Origin: Propionibacteriaceae bacterium
GTDB lineage: Bacteria > Actinomycetota > Actinomycetes > Propionibacteriales > Propionibacteriaceae
Direction: 5' to 3'
Assembly (NCBI GenBank): GCA_009781325.1
Contig: WQYJ01000004.1
Coordinates: 1-24,416 of the forward strand
Length of the DNA stretch: 24,416 bases
The notes beneath the pieces are model-generated. The model ran no database searches. It worked only from the letters and a program-made list of their open reading frames with translations, and was not told where the DNA came from. This document shows positions 1 through 8,176 of this stretch, one piece after another; position 1 is the stretch's first letter; every line of letters begins with the position of its first letter. The position numbers and the translations under genes are program-made.

Positions 1-380
1 AAGGATCTCAGCAGAGCAGCAGCACACACAGCCAGGATCATGATGATGTTGGCGATCGCCCCGCGCCGCAGCCCGCTGATGGAACTCCACGCAACTGGAC
101 AGGCAAAGGCAAGAAGAGCACTGAAGGCATCAAAGAAGAAGGTGCCTGCCACTAGACCGGTAACAAGCAATGCTGCACCGACATAGTCCAACCCTACCGG
201 TGTTCGTTCTAGTCCAATGGACAACCGCGGCCTGATCAGGAGATAGCCCGCGAGCAATACCGCAAGGGAGCAGATGAGTGGAACGACATATGTGACTGAG
301 TTTGTCCAGGCAATAGCACCGACGAGAATCAGCATCCCAGCCAACAATACGTCGTACCACCACAAATGCCACTTGATCAT
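1..380 (-). CDS. Membrane sensor kinase, N-terminal part (incomplete)
   Basis: The reading frame opens with ATG at 380 on the minus strand and stays open to the window edge, giving about 126 residues and no C-terminus. The visible part is almost wholly hydrophobic, with roughly four membrane spans (about residues 9-27, 30-48, 65-87 and 98-122) separated by short polar turns such as RPRLSIGLERTP. No catalytic domain falls inside the window. The gene starts 20 bases after the stop of an ABC-2 permease that itself follows an ABC ATPase. The order ATPase, permease, sensor kinase, response regulator is well known in Gram-positive bacteria (for example yvfRSTU of Bacillus subtilis) and is the main reason for the call. 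The kinase identity is therefore inferred from context; a further membrane subunit of the transporter is the alternative. Confidence 0.5.
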   Translation of the reverse strand, partial: MIKWHLWWYDVLLAGMLILVGAIAWTNSVTYVVPLICSLAVLLAGYLLIRPRLSIGLERTPVGLDYVGAALLVTGLVAGTFFFDAFSALLAFACPVAWSSISGLRRGAIANIIMILAVCAAALLRS

Positions 381-399
381 GGGTCTATTATCCAACCAG

Positions 400-1263
400 T
401 CATCGCTGAACTGAGCGCGCCATCATCAGCCAGGATCCCACAGCACACATCAGAGCTACACCCACCAACGTGATCACGCTCCATGTCGTTGTCACTGGTG
501 TTGTCCCAACACTCAAAGAAATTCCCATGGCTTCGATTGTTGCCTGTTGGGCTTCCACGGGAAGACTGGCAATCACCGCAGAGGTGTACGGCTGTCGTAC
601 CAGAGCACTAGCCTGGGCAAAGGGGAGTCCAGCGAGGACATCTGCAAGCGAGGCACGCAGCATCGCCGTTGTCACATAGGTCTCTGCTAGAAAGCCGAAC
701 ATGACCCCAACGATGATTGACAAAGCTGTATAGGCATTAAATGTCTTCAACAAGGAAACCACGAAGCCCATCAGGCAGGTGAAACTGAGACAACAAAGCA
801 TCAGCCACCCCCAACCTTCCACAACACCGCTCCATGACAGCGGAGCCTGTGTCACCAGGCAGTACGCGGTGCCCAGGGCATACACAATGAAGGTCATGAA
901 TACTGAGATGATGGCTGCAGCAATAAGATAACCGGCGGTGATGCTCCAGCGTCGAAGTGGGGTAATGAGAAAATCCCGCCACATCGAGCTCTCGCGGTCA
1001 CGTATGTAGAAGGCTAAGGCTCCCAGGCCGGTCGTAGCTGAGGCGATCACACTTGCCGATGCGATGAGCCATGTATCAAGCAGGTGGCCAGCTTCTTGCT
1101 GTGTCACCAGTCCACCAAATCCATCAACGAGGGAACTGACCAATGCGGTCCGCAGGAATCCCATGACTAAGAAGACTGCGACGAATGCCCCCAGCAGAGA
1201 GAGGATGACTCCAGCCTTGTCCGTGAGATACAAGGAAATATTGCGTTTCACCAGGGAAATCAT
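400..1263 (-). CDS. ABC-2 type transporter permease
   Basis: This 287-residue integral membrane protein has about six hydrophobic spans, near residues 18-40, 65-88, 105-132, 148-170, 176-196 and 260-282. That is the usual size and topology of an ABC-2 export permease. It begins two bases after the stop of the upstream ATPase gene, so the two are certainly cotranscribed and form one exporter. A membrane protein, probably a sensor kinase, follows after 20 bases. Transporters of this layout usually export drugs, peptides or lipids, but nothing in the sequence identifies the substrate. No charged signature residues set it apart from other ABC-2 permeases. Confidence 0.85.
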   Translation of the reverse strand: MISLVKRNISLYLTDKAGVILSLLGAFVAVFLVMGFLRTALVSSLVDGFGGLVTQQEAGHLLDTWLIASASVIASATTGLGALAFYIRDRESSMWRDFLITPLRRWSITAGYLIAAAIISVFMTFIVYALGTAYCLVTQAPLSWSGVVEGWGWLMLCCLSFTCLMGFVVSLLKTFNAYTALSIIVGVMFGFLAETYVTTAMLRASLADVLAGLPFAQASALVRQPYTSAVIASLPVEAQQATIEAMGISLSVGTTPVTTTWSVITLVGVALMCAVGSWLMMARSVQR

Positions 1264-1265
1264 GG

Positions 1266-2174
1266 CTAGTCCTCCCTCAGGTTCGTCCCAGTTAATCTCA
1301 GAAACACATCATCCATCGTGCCGTGTACAACTTCAAAGTCTGTGATGAAACCTTCCAAAGACTTCAGGATTTCTAGGGCTTCACCGGAATTAGCGACCTC
1401 AAGGTGAATGACGTCGCGTACGCGAGTGAACCCTAACCCGACCTCTGTTAGCTCTTCTTCTAGTCCTGGGGCCGTCCGGATTTTCAGCGTGTCGTGAGAG
1501 TAGCGTGCCCGAAGATCATCGGGGGTTCCGCTGGCGATGATTCGACCATGGTCGATCACAACGACCATGTCTGCCTGTTCGGCCTCCTCCATGTAGTGGG
1601 TGGTCAGGAAGACGGTGAGTCCACAATCCTGGCGCAGGGTATCAATGGTCTCCCAGACCAGGTTGCGTGACTGCGGATCGAGTCCAGTGGTCGGCTCATC
1701 CAGGAAGAGGATCTCAGGAGAGGTCAGCAATGCCCGGGCGATGTCGACACGGCGGCGCTGACCCCCGGACAGTGTTCCATACTTGCGATGGACGATGTCC
1801 GTTAACTCAAGGCGCTTGACCACCTCATCAATGTCATCCAACCCATAGAGACGAGCTCGAGTAAGAAGGTTCGATCTCACACTCAGCGCTCGATCTAGCA
1901 GCGAATCCTGGAAGACGACACCGATTCGAGAGCGTATGGCTGCATCATCTTCGCCGACTAACTTAGGGTCGTGATCAATGATGGAGTACGCCACTGTACC
2001 GGTTTGTTTACTAAGGATCGTGGTCACGATCGAGATCGATGTGGACTTCCCAGCGCCATTGGGGCCGACGAAGGCAAAGACCGAGCCCCGGTCAACGGTG
2101 AAAGAGATGGAGTCCACGGCCACGATGGAGCCATAGCTATGAGCGAGGTTGTGTACCTCAAGGATGGGTGTCAT
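1266..2174 (-). CDS. ABC exporter ATP-binding protein
   Basis: This is the ATPase subunit that powers the ABC-2 permease encoded next to it. Counting from the ATG at 2174 it has 302 residues. Walker A is GPNGAGKST at 37-45, followed by a Q-loop (GVVFQDSLLDR), the signature LSGGQRRRVDIARAL, Walker B ILFLDEPTTGLD, and the switch histidine in LTTHYMEEAEQ. The C-terminal 80 residues resemble the accessory region of DrrA/CcmA-like exporter ATPases. The frame extends upstream to a TTG at 2201, but neither start has a clear ribosome binding site; the ATG was chosen because the family begins close to this point (ILEVHNLAHSYG). The gene lies 93 bases after rhaB on the same strand, and an 18-bp palindrome in that gap suggests its own promoter. 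Confidence 0.9.
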   Translation of the reverse strand: MTPILEVHNLAHSYGSIVAVDSISFTVDRGSVFAFVGPNGAGKSTSISIVTTILSKQTGTVAYSIIDHDPKLVGEDDAAIRSRIGVVFQDSLLDRALSVRSNLLTRARLYGLDDIDEVVKRLELTDIVHRKYGTLSGGQRRRVDIARALLTSPEILFLDEPTTGLDPQSRNLVWETIDTLRQDCGLTVFLTTHYMEEAEQADMVVVIDHGRIIASGTPDDLRARYSHDTLKIRTAPGLEEELTEVGLGFTRVRDVIHLEVANSGEALEILKSLEGFITDFEVVHGTMDDVFLRLTGTNLRED

Positions 2175-2210
2175 GGTCACCAGTATGCCTAGCCGACTCA
2201 AACCGCTGTT

Positions 2211-2228
2211 ATCGGCTGATCATCCGAT
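2211..2228. promoter_or_regulatory. Palindromic operator candidate upstream of the ABC exporter
   Basis: An 18-bp inverted repeat, ATCGGCTGATCATCCGAT, matches its reverse complement at 8 of 9 base pairs. It lies about 37 bases before the ATPase start codon, inside the 93-base gap between rhaB and the exporter genes. The position fits an operator for a dimeric regulator such as a TetR or response-regulator protein, or the one paired with the truncated sensor kinase. No T-run follows on the minus strand, so it is a poor candidate for an intrinsic terminator of rhaB. Confidence 0.4.
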
Positions 2229-2267
2229 TTTCTGGCATCAGACACATGGCCGATAGGGATTCATCGA

Positions 2268-3740
2268 TCAGGAATAGGCTCGCCTTTCAGCATCATCCCA
2301 GGCTGATTGTGGAAGGCTGAAGACTCCGGGGGTATAGGTCTTTGTGGTGCAGGAGGATCGCGAGATTCTCCGTAAGTCTGTGAGGTCTCCTGACACCGCG
2401 CCAACTGCGCGTGCCTGGACCAGAAGATTACCCAGAGCCGTACCCTCAGCGGGGCCCGCGATGACCGGCAGGCCTAGTGCTTCGGCACTGAGTTGGTTCA
2501 GCAGTTCATTGCGGCTTCCTCCGCCGACGATGTGGACGACCTCCGGTTCAGTGTTTGCTAAGCGGGAAGCTTGGGCAATGACACGGCGATAGTCGAGGGC
2601 TAAGGAGTCGAGGATGCATCGGACAAACTCACCCGGTGTCGTCGGGATGATTTGATCAGTCTCCGCTGCCATGGCAGCCAAACGAGAAGGCATGTCACCG
2701 GGATGCAGCAGGCGGGGGTCCTCCATATCAACCACGGTGACTAGGGCTGGAAGCTTCGCGGCTCCATCCAGCAAGTCAGCAAGGTCGATGTCGGGTCCAT
2801 GAAGTTTCCAGTGGTGGCAGCTTTGGGACAGAACCCACAATCCCATGACATTGCGCAGGTAGTGTACGGTTCCATCGACTCCCAGTTCATTAGTGAAGTT
2901 GGCTAAGCGAGACTCCTCACTAAGAATCGGATGGTCCAGTTCGAGTCCGGCCAGCGACCAGGTTCCTGAAGAGATATAGGCAAACTTCGTCGTCTGCGCA
3001 GGGATGGCGCAGATAGCAGAGGCTGTGTCATGGGAGGCAACAGAAATCACCGGTATTTCTCCAGGATGAATCTGGGGGTGCAAAACACCAACAGTCGTCC
3101 CAGGTTCAACGATTGGCGGAAGTACGCGCGCGAGGTCGATTCCATACCGCTGCTGCATATGTCCCAGAATTCTCGGCGACCACGTACGCTCAGATACATC
3201 GAGCAGACCAGAGGTGGAGGCATTGGTCAGTTCGGCAACCGTGGCTCCGCACAGGAAGTAGGTGAACAAATCCGGAAGAAACAGGCAGGCTGCAGTCTCA
3301 TTCCAGCCTGCGTCGAGTGCTGAGCTGGCCATTTGAAAGATCGTGTTGAACTCCATGACCTGCAAACCCGCGTGGTCGTACAACTCTTGGGCGGAGAAGT
3401 CACGGAAGAAAACCTGCGGAATGCCCTGGGTACGCGAATCCCGGTAGTGGAAGGGCGGTTCAATAAGTTCCCCTGCTGGGTTGATGCGCCCGTAATCCAC
3501 TCCCCAGGTGTCCACACCAATCCCGCGCAGTTCACCGTGGGAAAGCCCGGCGCGAAGTCCGATGAGGATCTGGTCAAAGTGCCCCATCGCATCCCAGTGC
3601 AGATGGTCTTCAAGACAGAACAGCACCGGGTCGAAACGATGGACTTCCTCCATGGTGAAACGACCATCACGCAGGCACCCGAGAATGACCCGTCCAGAGC
3701 CTGCTCCCAGGTCAACAGCAGCGAAGAGAGGATCGGTCAT
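2268..3740 (-). CDS. rhaB: Rhamnulokinase
   Basis: The product phosphorylates L-rhamnulose to L-rhamnulose 1-phosphate in the cytoplasm, using ATP. It has 490 residues, almost the same as E. coli RhaB (489), and is a FGGY-family sugar kinase. The N-terminal phosphate motif is VDLGAGSGRVILG (9-21). The sugar-binding region includes GIGVDTWGVDYG (73-84). The likely catalytic base is Asp238 in VASHDTASA, and the C-terminal adenosine motif is HIVGGGSRNELLNQLS. The ATG at 3740 has a Shine-Dalgarno match (AAGGAA on the minus strand, 3750-3755) at normal spacing. It diverges from rhaI across about 90 bases that hold overlapping promoters and a LacI-type operator. No truncation or missing motif was seen. 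Confidence 0.95.
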   Translation of the reverse strand: MTDPLFAAVDLGAGSGRVILGCLRDGRFTMEEVHRFDPVLFCLEDHLHWDAMGHFDQILIGLRAGLSHGELRGIGVDTWGVDYGRINPAGELIEPPFHYRDSRTQGIPQVFFRDFSAQELYDHAGLQVMEFNTIFQMASSALDAGWNETAACLFLPDLFTYFLCGATVAELTNASTSGLLDVSERTWSPRILGHMQQRYGIDLARVLPPIVEPGTTVGVLHPQIHPGEIPVISVASHDTASAICAIPAQTTKFAYISSGTWSLAGLELDHPILSEESRLANFTNELGVDGTVHYLRNVMGLWVLSQSCHHWKLHGPDIDLADLLDGAAKLPALVTVVDMEDPRLLHPGDMPSRLAAMAAETDQIIPTTPGEFVRCILDSLALDYRRVIAQASRLANTEPEVVHIVGGGSRNELLNQLSAEALGLPVIAGPAEGTALGNLLVQARAVGAVSGDLTDLRRISRSSCTTKTYTPGVFSLPQSAWDDAERRAYS

Positions 3741-3753
3741 TGGCTCACATTCC

Positions 3754-3783
3754 TTGACATGTTTACAGCTACCATCCTAGAAT
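3754..3783 (+). promoter_or_regulatory. Sigma-70-type promoter of the rhaI operon
   Basis: A perfect -35 hexamer TTGACA (3754-3759) is followed after 18 bases by TAGAAT (3778-3783), one base off the -10 consensus. Transcription would start near 3790, inside the adjoining operator at 3784-3795, leaving a leader of about 40 bases. The Shine-Dalgarno AAGGAA lies at 3819-3824, six bases before the rhaI ATG. This placement predicts repression by a protein bound at the operator. Confidence 0.65.
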
Positions 3784-3802
3784 TGAAACGATTCATTTGC
3801 AA
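3774..3802 (-). promoter_or_regulatory. Promoter candidate for rhaB
   Basis: Read on the minus strand, TTGCAA (3797-3802) and TAGGAT (3774-3779) are separated by exactly 17 bases, and the operator 3784-3795 lies in the spacer. A second, symmetric choice on the same strand is TTGACT (3815-3820), 18 bases, ATGAAT (3791-3796). Either overlaps the rhaI promoter, so the two directions probably compete. The start point cannot be fixed from sequence. Confidence 0.45.
3784..3795. promoter_or_regulatory. LacI-family operator candidate (rhaB-rhaI)
   Basis: TGAAACGATTCA is palindromic at five of six base pairs and has the central CG and TGAAAC/GTTTCA-like halves typical of LacI/GalR operators. It directly follows the -10 box of the rhaI promoter and sits in the spacer of the rhaB promoter candidate, so one bound dimer could block both. 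The adjoining TTTGCAATC (3796-3804) recurs exactly at 17307-17315 in the GH65/binding-protein control region, hinting at a common regulator, perhaps the LacI protein encoded at 20834. Confidence 0.5.
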
Positions 3803-3829
3803 TCTTTTCGCACGAGTCAAGGAACGTGA

Positions 3830-4990
3830 ATGCTCTCTTTTGCAGACATCATTGGGCCCCTGGAACGGCTCAGAATAGAGGTACCTTCGTGGGCCTATGG
3901 TAATGCTGGAACACGGTTCAAAGTCTTCGCGCAAAAGGGGACGCCGCGCAATCCTTTCGAGAAGATCGAAGATGCAGCCCAGGTGCATCGGCTCACCGGT
4001 TTGGCTCCTGTGGTTGCTCTGCACATACCCTGGGACAGAGTGGATGACTTCACCGAGTTAGCAGACTTCGCAGCATCGCAGGGAGTTGAACTGGGGACGA
4101 TCAACTCCAATACCTTCCAAGACGACGACTACAAGTTCGGCTCACTGTGCCATCTGGACCCTCGCGTACGCGACAAAGCGATCGCGCACAATATCGAATG
4201 CATCGAGATTATGAATAAAACCGGCAGCCGTGACCTGAAGATCTGGCTGGCTGATGGGACCAACTATCCGGGCCAAGATGACATGCGCTCGCGTCAGGAG
4301 AGACTAGCGCAGTCTCTGTCCGAAATTTACGCACACCTATCCGATACCCAGCGCCTCGTACTGGAATACAAGTTTTTCGAGCCAGCTTTCTATCACAGTG
4401 ATGTTCCCGATTGGGGGACATCCCTGCTGCAGTGTCTGGATCTTGGCCCGAAAGCCTTCGTCTGTCTCGACACCGGTCATCATGCTCCGGGAACGAACAT
4501 TGAGTTCATCGTCGCTCAGTTGCTTCGTGTGGGCCGCCTTGGTTCCTTCGACTTCAATTCCCGTTTCTACGCCGACGACGACCTCATCGTCGGTGCGGCT
4601 GACCCCTTCCAACTCTTCCGAATCCTCTTTGAGGTTGTCCGCGGCGGCGGTTTCCCCAACCCGGACGTACAACTCATGCTGGATCAATGCCACAACATCG
4701 AAAACCACATCGCCGGACAGATCCGCTCAGTGATGAACGTCCAGGAGATGCTGGCGAGGGCTCTACTCGTTGACCGCGAGGAACTGACCCAAGCACAGCA
4801 ACGGTGCGAACCCCTGGGAGCCAATGAAGTGTTAATGAATGCCTTCTATACCGATGTCCGGCCAGCTCTAGCACAGTGGCGGGTATCACGGGGACTCCCA
4901 GCCGATCCAAGTGCGGCTTTCTGGGCCAGCGGCTACCAAGAGAAGATAGAAGCTGAGCGCGTGGGCGGGACCCAGGCATCATGGACCTAA
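3830..4990 (+). CDS. rhaI: L-rhamnose isomerase, Gram-positive/Pseudomonas type
   Basis: The enzyme interconverts L-rhamnose and L-rhamnulose in the cytoplasm, the first step of rhamnose breakdown. It is 386 residues and belongs to the metal-dependent TIM-barrel family represented by P. stutzeri RhaI and the Streptomyces-type enzymes, not to E. coli RhaA. Recognisable stretches are LPSWA-like VPSWAYGNAGTRFKVF (18-33), HIPWDRVDD (65-73), GTINSNTFQDDDYKFGS (89-105), LEYKFFEPAFY (178-188, probable metal ligand Glu179), VCLDTGHHAPGTN (211-223, metal ligand Asp214 and His217) and DFNSRFYADDDL (241-252). The ATG has a strong AAGGAA ribosome site. It is the first gene of the rightward operon and its last ten bases overlap the next start. 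Confidence 0.93.
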   Translation: MLSFADIIGPLERLRIEVPSWAYGNAGTRFKVFAQKGTPRNPFEKIEDAAQVHRLTGLAPVVALHIPWDRVDDFTELADFAASQGVELGTINSNTFQDDDYKFGSLCHLDPRVRDKAIAHNIECIEIMNKTGSRDLKIWLADGTNYPGQDDMRSRQERLAQSLSEIYAHLSDTQRLVLEYKFFEPAFYHSDVPDWGTSLLQCLDLGPKAFVCLDTGHHAPGTNIEFIVAQLLRVGRLGSFDFNSRFYADDDLIVGAADPFQLFRILFEVVRGGGFPNPDVQLMLDQCHNIENHIAGQIRSVMNVQEMLARALLVDREELTQAQQRCEPLGANEVLMNAFYTDVRPALAQWRVSRGLPADPSAAFWASGYQEKIEAERVGGTQASWT

Positions 4991-6123
4991 GAGTCAATAC
5001 CCACGTCCATATCCCTCCGAATTTCTCCGCTTTCACCACCCCCGCAGACGTGATCACCGCCGCACAAGAACAAGGTATTGCAGCGCTGGGACTGTCGAAT
5101 TTCTACGATCATCAGGTCTATACGATGATGAGAGATTTAGCGCAAGACACCGGGATTACCTTGTTGTACGGGGTGGAGTTCATCACCGTTATCGAAGAGC
5201 TGGAAGCCCAAGGTGTCAGGATCAATGATCCTGCTAACCCTGGTCGTATGTACCTCACCGGCAAGGGGATCGACCCTTTCCGTACCCCGAGTGCGCGAGC
5301 CAGCCGCATCGCTTCTTTCGTTCGCCAGGGTAACGATCAGCGAGCAGAAATGATGGTCGCCCGCCTCGCCGCCCACTTCGCCGACCATGGGTGTGACACC
5401 GGCCTGGATGCTCAAACCATCATCGATGAGACGGCACAGCGCAGCGGCGTACCCTCTGCGTGGGTCAGCCTTCAAGAACGCCACATTGCCGCAGCATTCC
5501 AGGTCAAGCTCTTCCAGTTCGCAGTCAATCAGCGCTCGCAGATTCTTCAGCGTGTCTACGGGGCCCCATCGATGGTCAGAATCGAGGATCCAGGATCGGT
5601 GCAAAGTGAACTGAGGGCTCGCCTGCTGAAGGCAGGTACCCCCGGGTTTGTTCCCGAGGTGCCGCTGAGTTTTGAGGATGGATACGCATACATCCTGGAT
5701 ATGGGCGGAATACCGTGTTACCCGATCCTCGCCGATGGAGTAAGTCCACTGTGTCCCTTCGAAAGCTCACCGAAAGACCTAGCTGACCAACTACTACAGC
5801 GCGGGATCTACGCTGGCGAACTGATTCCGGTACGAAACCACAGCGCAGTGGTTGATCAATACATACGCGATTTGCACGATGCTTCTCTGATCGTCTTGGG
5901 CGGCACAGAACACAACACTGGTGATCTGATCCCGCTCGATCCCTATTGTCTCGATGCCGAACTCAGCGACTACGCTCGTACTTCCTTCGTGGAGGCTGCC
6001 TGCATCGTGGCAGCCCATGCGGAGAATATCCGCAGTGGGTATCCGGGATATGTCACCTCAACCGGTGAGTTGGCTGGCGGGGTACAAGCACTAATGAAAT
6101 CTGGAGAAAGACTGCTGCGATGA
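4981..6123 (+). CDS. PHP-like metal-dependent hydrolase of the rhamnose operon
   Basis: This protein has 380 residues and no named function that I recognise. Its N-terminus carries the HxH motif of PHP phosphoesterases (NTHVHIPPNFS, His8 and His10). It is followed by Asp43/His44 in SNFYDH, Glu66 in YGVEF, RHIAAAF (His168), which resembles the PHP histidine-alanine helix, and a late GGTEHNTGD. These could supply a two- or three-metal site in a TIM-like barrel. The ATG at 4981 lies inside the end of rhaI, so translation is coupled and the protein must belong to rhamnose metabolism. Plausible jobs (inference) are removing phosphate from a dead-end sugar phosphate, hydrolysing a phosphate ester or lactone, or replacing the absent rhamnose mutarotase. 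It is cytoplasmic, with no signal peptide. Confidence 0.75.
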   Translation: MDLRVNTHVHIPPNFSAFTTPADVITAAQEQGIAALGLSNFYDHQVYTMMRDLAQDTGITLLYGVEFITVIEELEAQGVRINDPANPGRMYLTGKGIDPFRTPSARASRIASFVRQGNDQRAEMMVARLAAHFADHGCDTGLDAQTIIDETAQRSGVPSAWVSLQERHIAAAFQVKLFQFAVNQRSQILQRVYGAPSMVRIEDPGSVQSELRARLLKAGTPGFVPEVPLSFEDGYAYILDMGGIPCYPILADGVSPLCPFESSPKDLADQLLQRGIYAGELIPVRNHSAVVDQYIRDLHDASLIVLGGTEHNTGDLIPLDPYCLDAELSDYARTSFVEAACIVAAHAENIRSGYPGYVTSTGELAGGVQALMKSGERLLR

Positions 6124-6188
6124 TCGCTCGAATACAACGAACCTGGAAGAATGGATGACACCACGACCGACACAAGGAAGAGGCTGAG

Positions 6189-8168
6189 ATGACCAAAGCC
6201 CTAGCAGATCAGATCATCGAGGTGGCCCACCGCTTCTCGGAACCCGAGTACGCGCGCGCTGGCGGAGGCAATGCCTCCTATAAGCGCGATGGCATTCTCT
6301 ACATCAAACCGAGCGGAACTTCGCTGAAAACCCTCCAAGCAGAAGACCTGGTTCCGCTGCGCATCGAGACTCTGATGGAAGCCCTGCATTCCGATCAGAC
6401 GAGCGGAGATCCGGTCCAGATTGCCGCGGCCAAGGCCCGGGTTGGGGTCGATGATGGGCGAAGGCCAAGCGTGGAAATCCTCTTCCATGCGCTGCTGGAA
6501 GAACCCCTAGTTCTGCATCTGCATCCACTGACGATCAACGCGCTGACCTGCAATGAAAAGGCCCAAGAACTCACTGAAGAGATCTTTGGAGACGACGCAG
6601 TCCTCGTTGAGTACGCCAACCCAGGCATACCCTTGGCCCGCGAAGTTGAGAAGGCGCGTGAAGCCTACACAGCACGTACTGGTAAGAAACCTCCCCGCCT
6701 GACTCTCCTGCGTAACCATGGTGTCATCGCAGCCGGGCACACAGCCGAGGAGATCATGACCATCCTCGATGACGCGACAACCAGAGTCCGCAGTGCCATC
6801 AACGCTAATCCGGCACCCGCAGACAGCACACGGCGCAGTGCCGATGAGACACGCAGGGTCAATGAGATGATTCAGATTGCCGCGCCGCTGCTTCGCGGTC
6901 TGCTAGGTGTTGATGGGGCCCTGGCGGTGGTGACTTCGAATGCTTCTGATCTGGTGCGTTCTGAAACGAAACTGGGTAAGCCGATGGTTACCGACGGTCC
7001 TCTCATTCCAGATCAGATCGTGTACGCCGGCAGCCTTCCCTGTGTGGTTGAGCCGAAGTATGCTCCCCTGGATGAGCAGGTCAGAAAGGCCGTTGCCGCA
7101 TACCAGAAAACCTATGGCCGCAACCCAGTGATCGTCGTCTTGCCGCGCAAGATCGTCTTTGCTGTCGGAGTGGATCATCGGGCGGCCAAGAATGCCCTCG
7201 ATGTCTTCACTGATGCGCTGAGGGTTGCCCGAGAAGCTGAGCGTCTTGGTGCAGTCCGGGTGATGAACGATACCGAGCGTACCTTCATCGAAAACTGGGA
7301 GGCAGAGTCCTATCGGGCAAAAGTCGGTGCCGCTCGGGCCCAGGGCCGGATGCAGTCGAAGGTCGTGATGATCACCGGTGCAGCCCAGGGATTCGGTCTC
7401 GGGATTGCCCAGGGGTTAGCTGCACAGGGAGCCCATGTTGTTCTCGCAGACATCAAATACGAACTGGCTGCAGCAGAGGCTAAGCACCTGCTCGACCTCC
7501 ATGGGCCTGGCGCAGCCCTGGCAGTCCATCTCGATGTTGCCGATGAGGCATCGCAGAAGGAGGCGTTAACCGAGGTTTTGGCACAGTACGGCGGGGTCGA
7601 CCTATTTATCTCCAACGCCGGTATCGCTCGGGCTGGGTCGGTTCCGCAGGCTCGCCTCCAAGATTTCGACATCGTGACAGCGGTCAATTATCGCGGCTAC
7701 TACTTGGGTGTGCGCACCATCGCTCCGATTCTGGCTGCTCAGCATGAGGTACGCCCGGACCTTCTCTTCGACATCATTGATATCAACTCCAAGTCGGGTT
7801 TGGAGGGCTCGAAACGCAACTTTGCCTATGCAGGATCGAAGTTCGCCGCCATTGGGTTAACACAGTCCTTCGCTTTGGAACTGATCGAGTCGGGGATCAA
7901 GGTCAACTCGATTTGTCCGGGTAATTATCTGGATGGACCTCTATGGTCAGACCCTGACCAAGGGTTATTCGTCCAGTATCTGCGGGCCGGGAAGGTGCCT
8001 GGGGCATCATCAGTCCAAGAAGTACGGGCCTTCTACGAGGCTAAGGTACCCATGATGCGCGGATGTCAGCCCGAGGATGTCGTACGCGCAGTTCTCTATC
8101 TTGTCGAGCAGCAATATGAAACAGGACAGGCTCTTCCGGTGACCGGAGGCCAGGTCATGATCAACTAG
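6189..8168 (+). CDS. Bifunctional class II aldolase / SrlD-like dehydrogenase
   Basis: This is a 659-residue fusion. Residues 1-370 form a class II (zinc) sugar-phosphate aldolase, with AGGGNASYK (24-32), KPSGTSL (40-46), Glu96 in PSVE, the zinc ligands His110 and His112 in LHLHPL, and His177 in RNHGVIAAG. Residues 390-659 form a short-chain dehydrogenase, with TGAAQGFG (396-403), Asp421 suggesting NAD preference, SNAG (475-478), and the catalytic Tyr547 and Lys551. The stretches INSKSG, KVPMMRGCQPEDV and the C-terminal VTGGQVMIN resemble sorbitol-6-phosphate dehydrogenase SrlD. In rhamnose operons such fusions are usually taken to cleave L-rhamnulose 1-phosphate to DHAP and L-lactaldehyde and oxidise or reduce the product. 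The SrlD likeness leaves open that a ketose phosphate is the dehydrogenase substrate. The ribosome site AAGGAAGAGG (6174-6183) fixes the start. Confidence 0.85.
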   Translation: MTKALADQIIEVAHRFSEPEYARAGGGNASYKRDGILYIKPSGTSLKTLQAEDLVPLRIETLMEALHSDQTSGDPVQIAAAKARVGVDDGRRPSVEILFHALLEEPLVLHLHPLTINALTCNEKAQELTEEIFGDDAVLVEYANPGIPLAREVEKAREAYTARTGKKPPRLTLLRNHGVIAAGHTAEEIMTILDDATTRVRSAINANPAPADSTRRSADETRRVNEMIQIAAPLLRGLLGVDGALAVVTSNASDLVRSETKLGKPMVTDGPLIPDQIVYAGSLPCVVEPKYAPLDEQVRKAVAAYQKTYGRNPVIVVLPRKIVFAVGVDHRAAKNALDVFTDALRVAREAERLGAVRVMNDTERTFIENWEAESYRAKVGAARAQGRMQSKVVMITGAAQGFGLGIAQGLAAQGAHVVLADIKYELAAAEAKHLLDLHGPGAALAVHLDVADEASQKEALTEVLAQYGGVDLFISNAGIARAGSVPQARLQDFDIVTAVNYRGYYLGVRTIAPILAAQHEVRPDLLFDIIDINSKSGLEGSKRNFAYAGSKFAAIGLTQSFALELIESGIKVNSICPGNYLDGPLWSDPDQGLFVQYLRAGKVPGASSVQEVRAFYEAKVPMMRGCQPEDVVRAVLYLVEQQYETGQALPVTGGQVMIN

Positions 8169-8176
8169 GACTCCCC

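Larger units (their letters stand above)
3745..3829. repeat. Inverted repeat enclosing the rhaB-rhaI control region
   Basis: The word TCACATTCCTTGAC (3745-3758) and its near-exact reverse complement GTCAAGGAACGTGA (3816-3829) match at 13 of 14 bases. They bracket the whole divergent control region. Each copy contains the Shine-Dalgarno sequence of the gene on its own side and a TTGAC word usable as a -35 element reading inward across the region. The symmetry centre, near 3787, almost coincides with the operator at 3784-3795. Confidence 0.7.

Noticed and set aside
2202..2267. Intrinsic terminator after rhaB
   Set aside because: The hairpin in this gap is followed by no T-run on the minus strand; it is better explained as an operator.
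3333..3878. A 181-codon open frame on the plus strand opposite rhaB
   Set aside because: It lies antisense to a full-length conserved kinase, has no recognisable domain and no ribosome site; it is a shadow frame.
6151..6192. A 13-codon mini-gene whose TGA overlaps the aldolase start as ATGA
   Set aside because: Its only ribosome-site-like bases touch the ATG directly, and the region is better explained as the leader and ribosome site of the aldolase gene.
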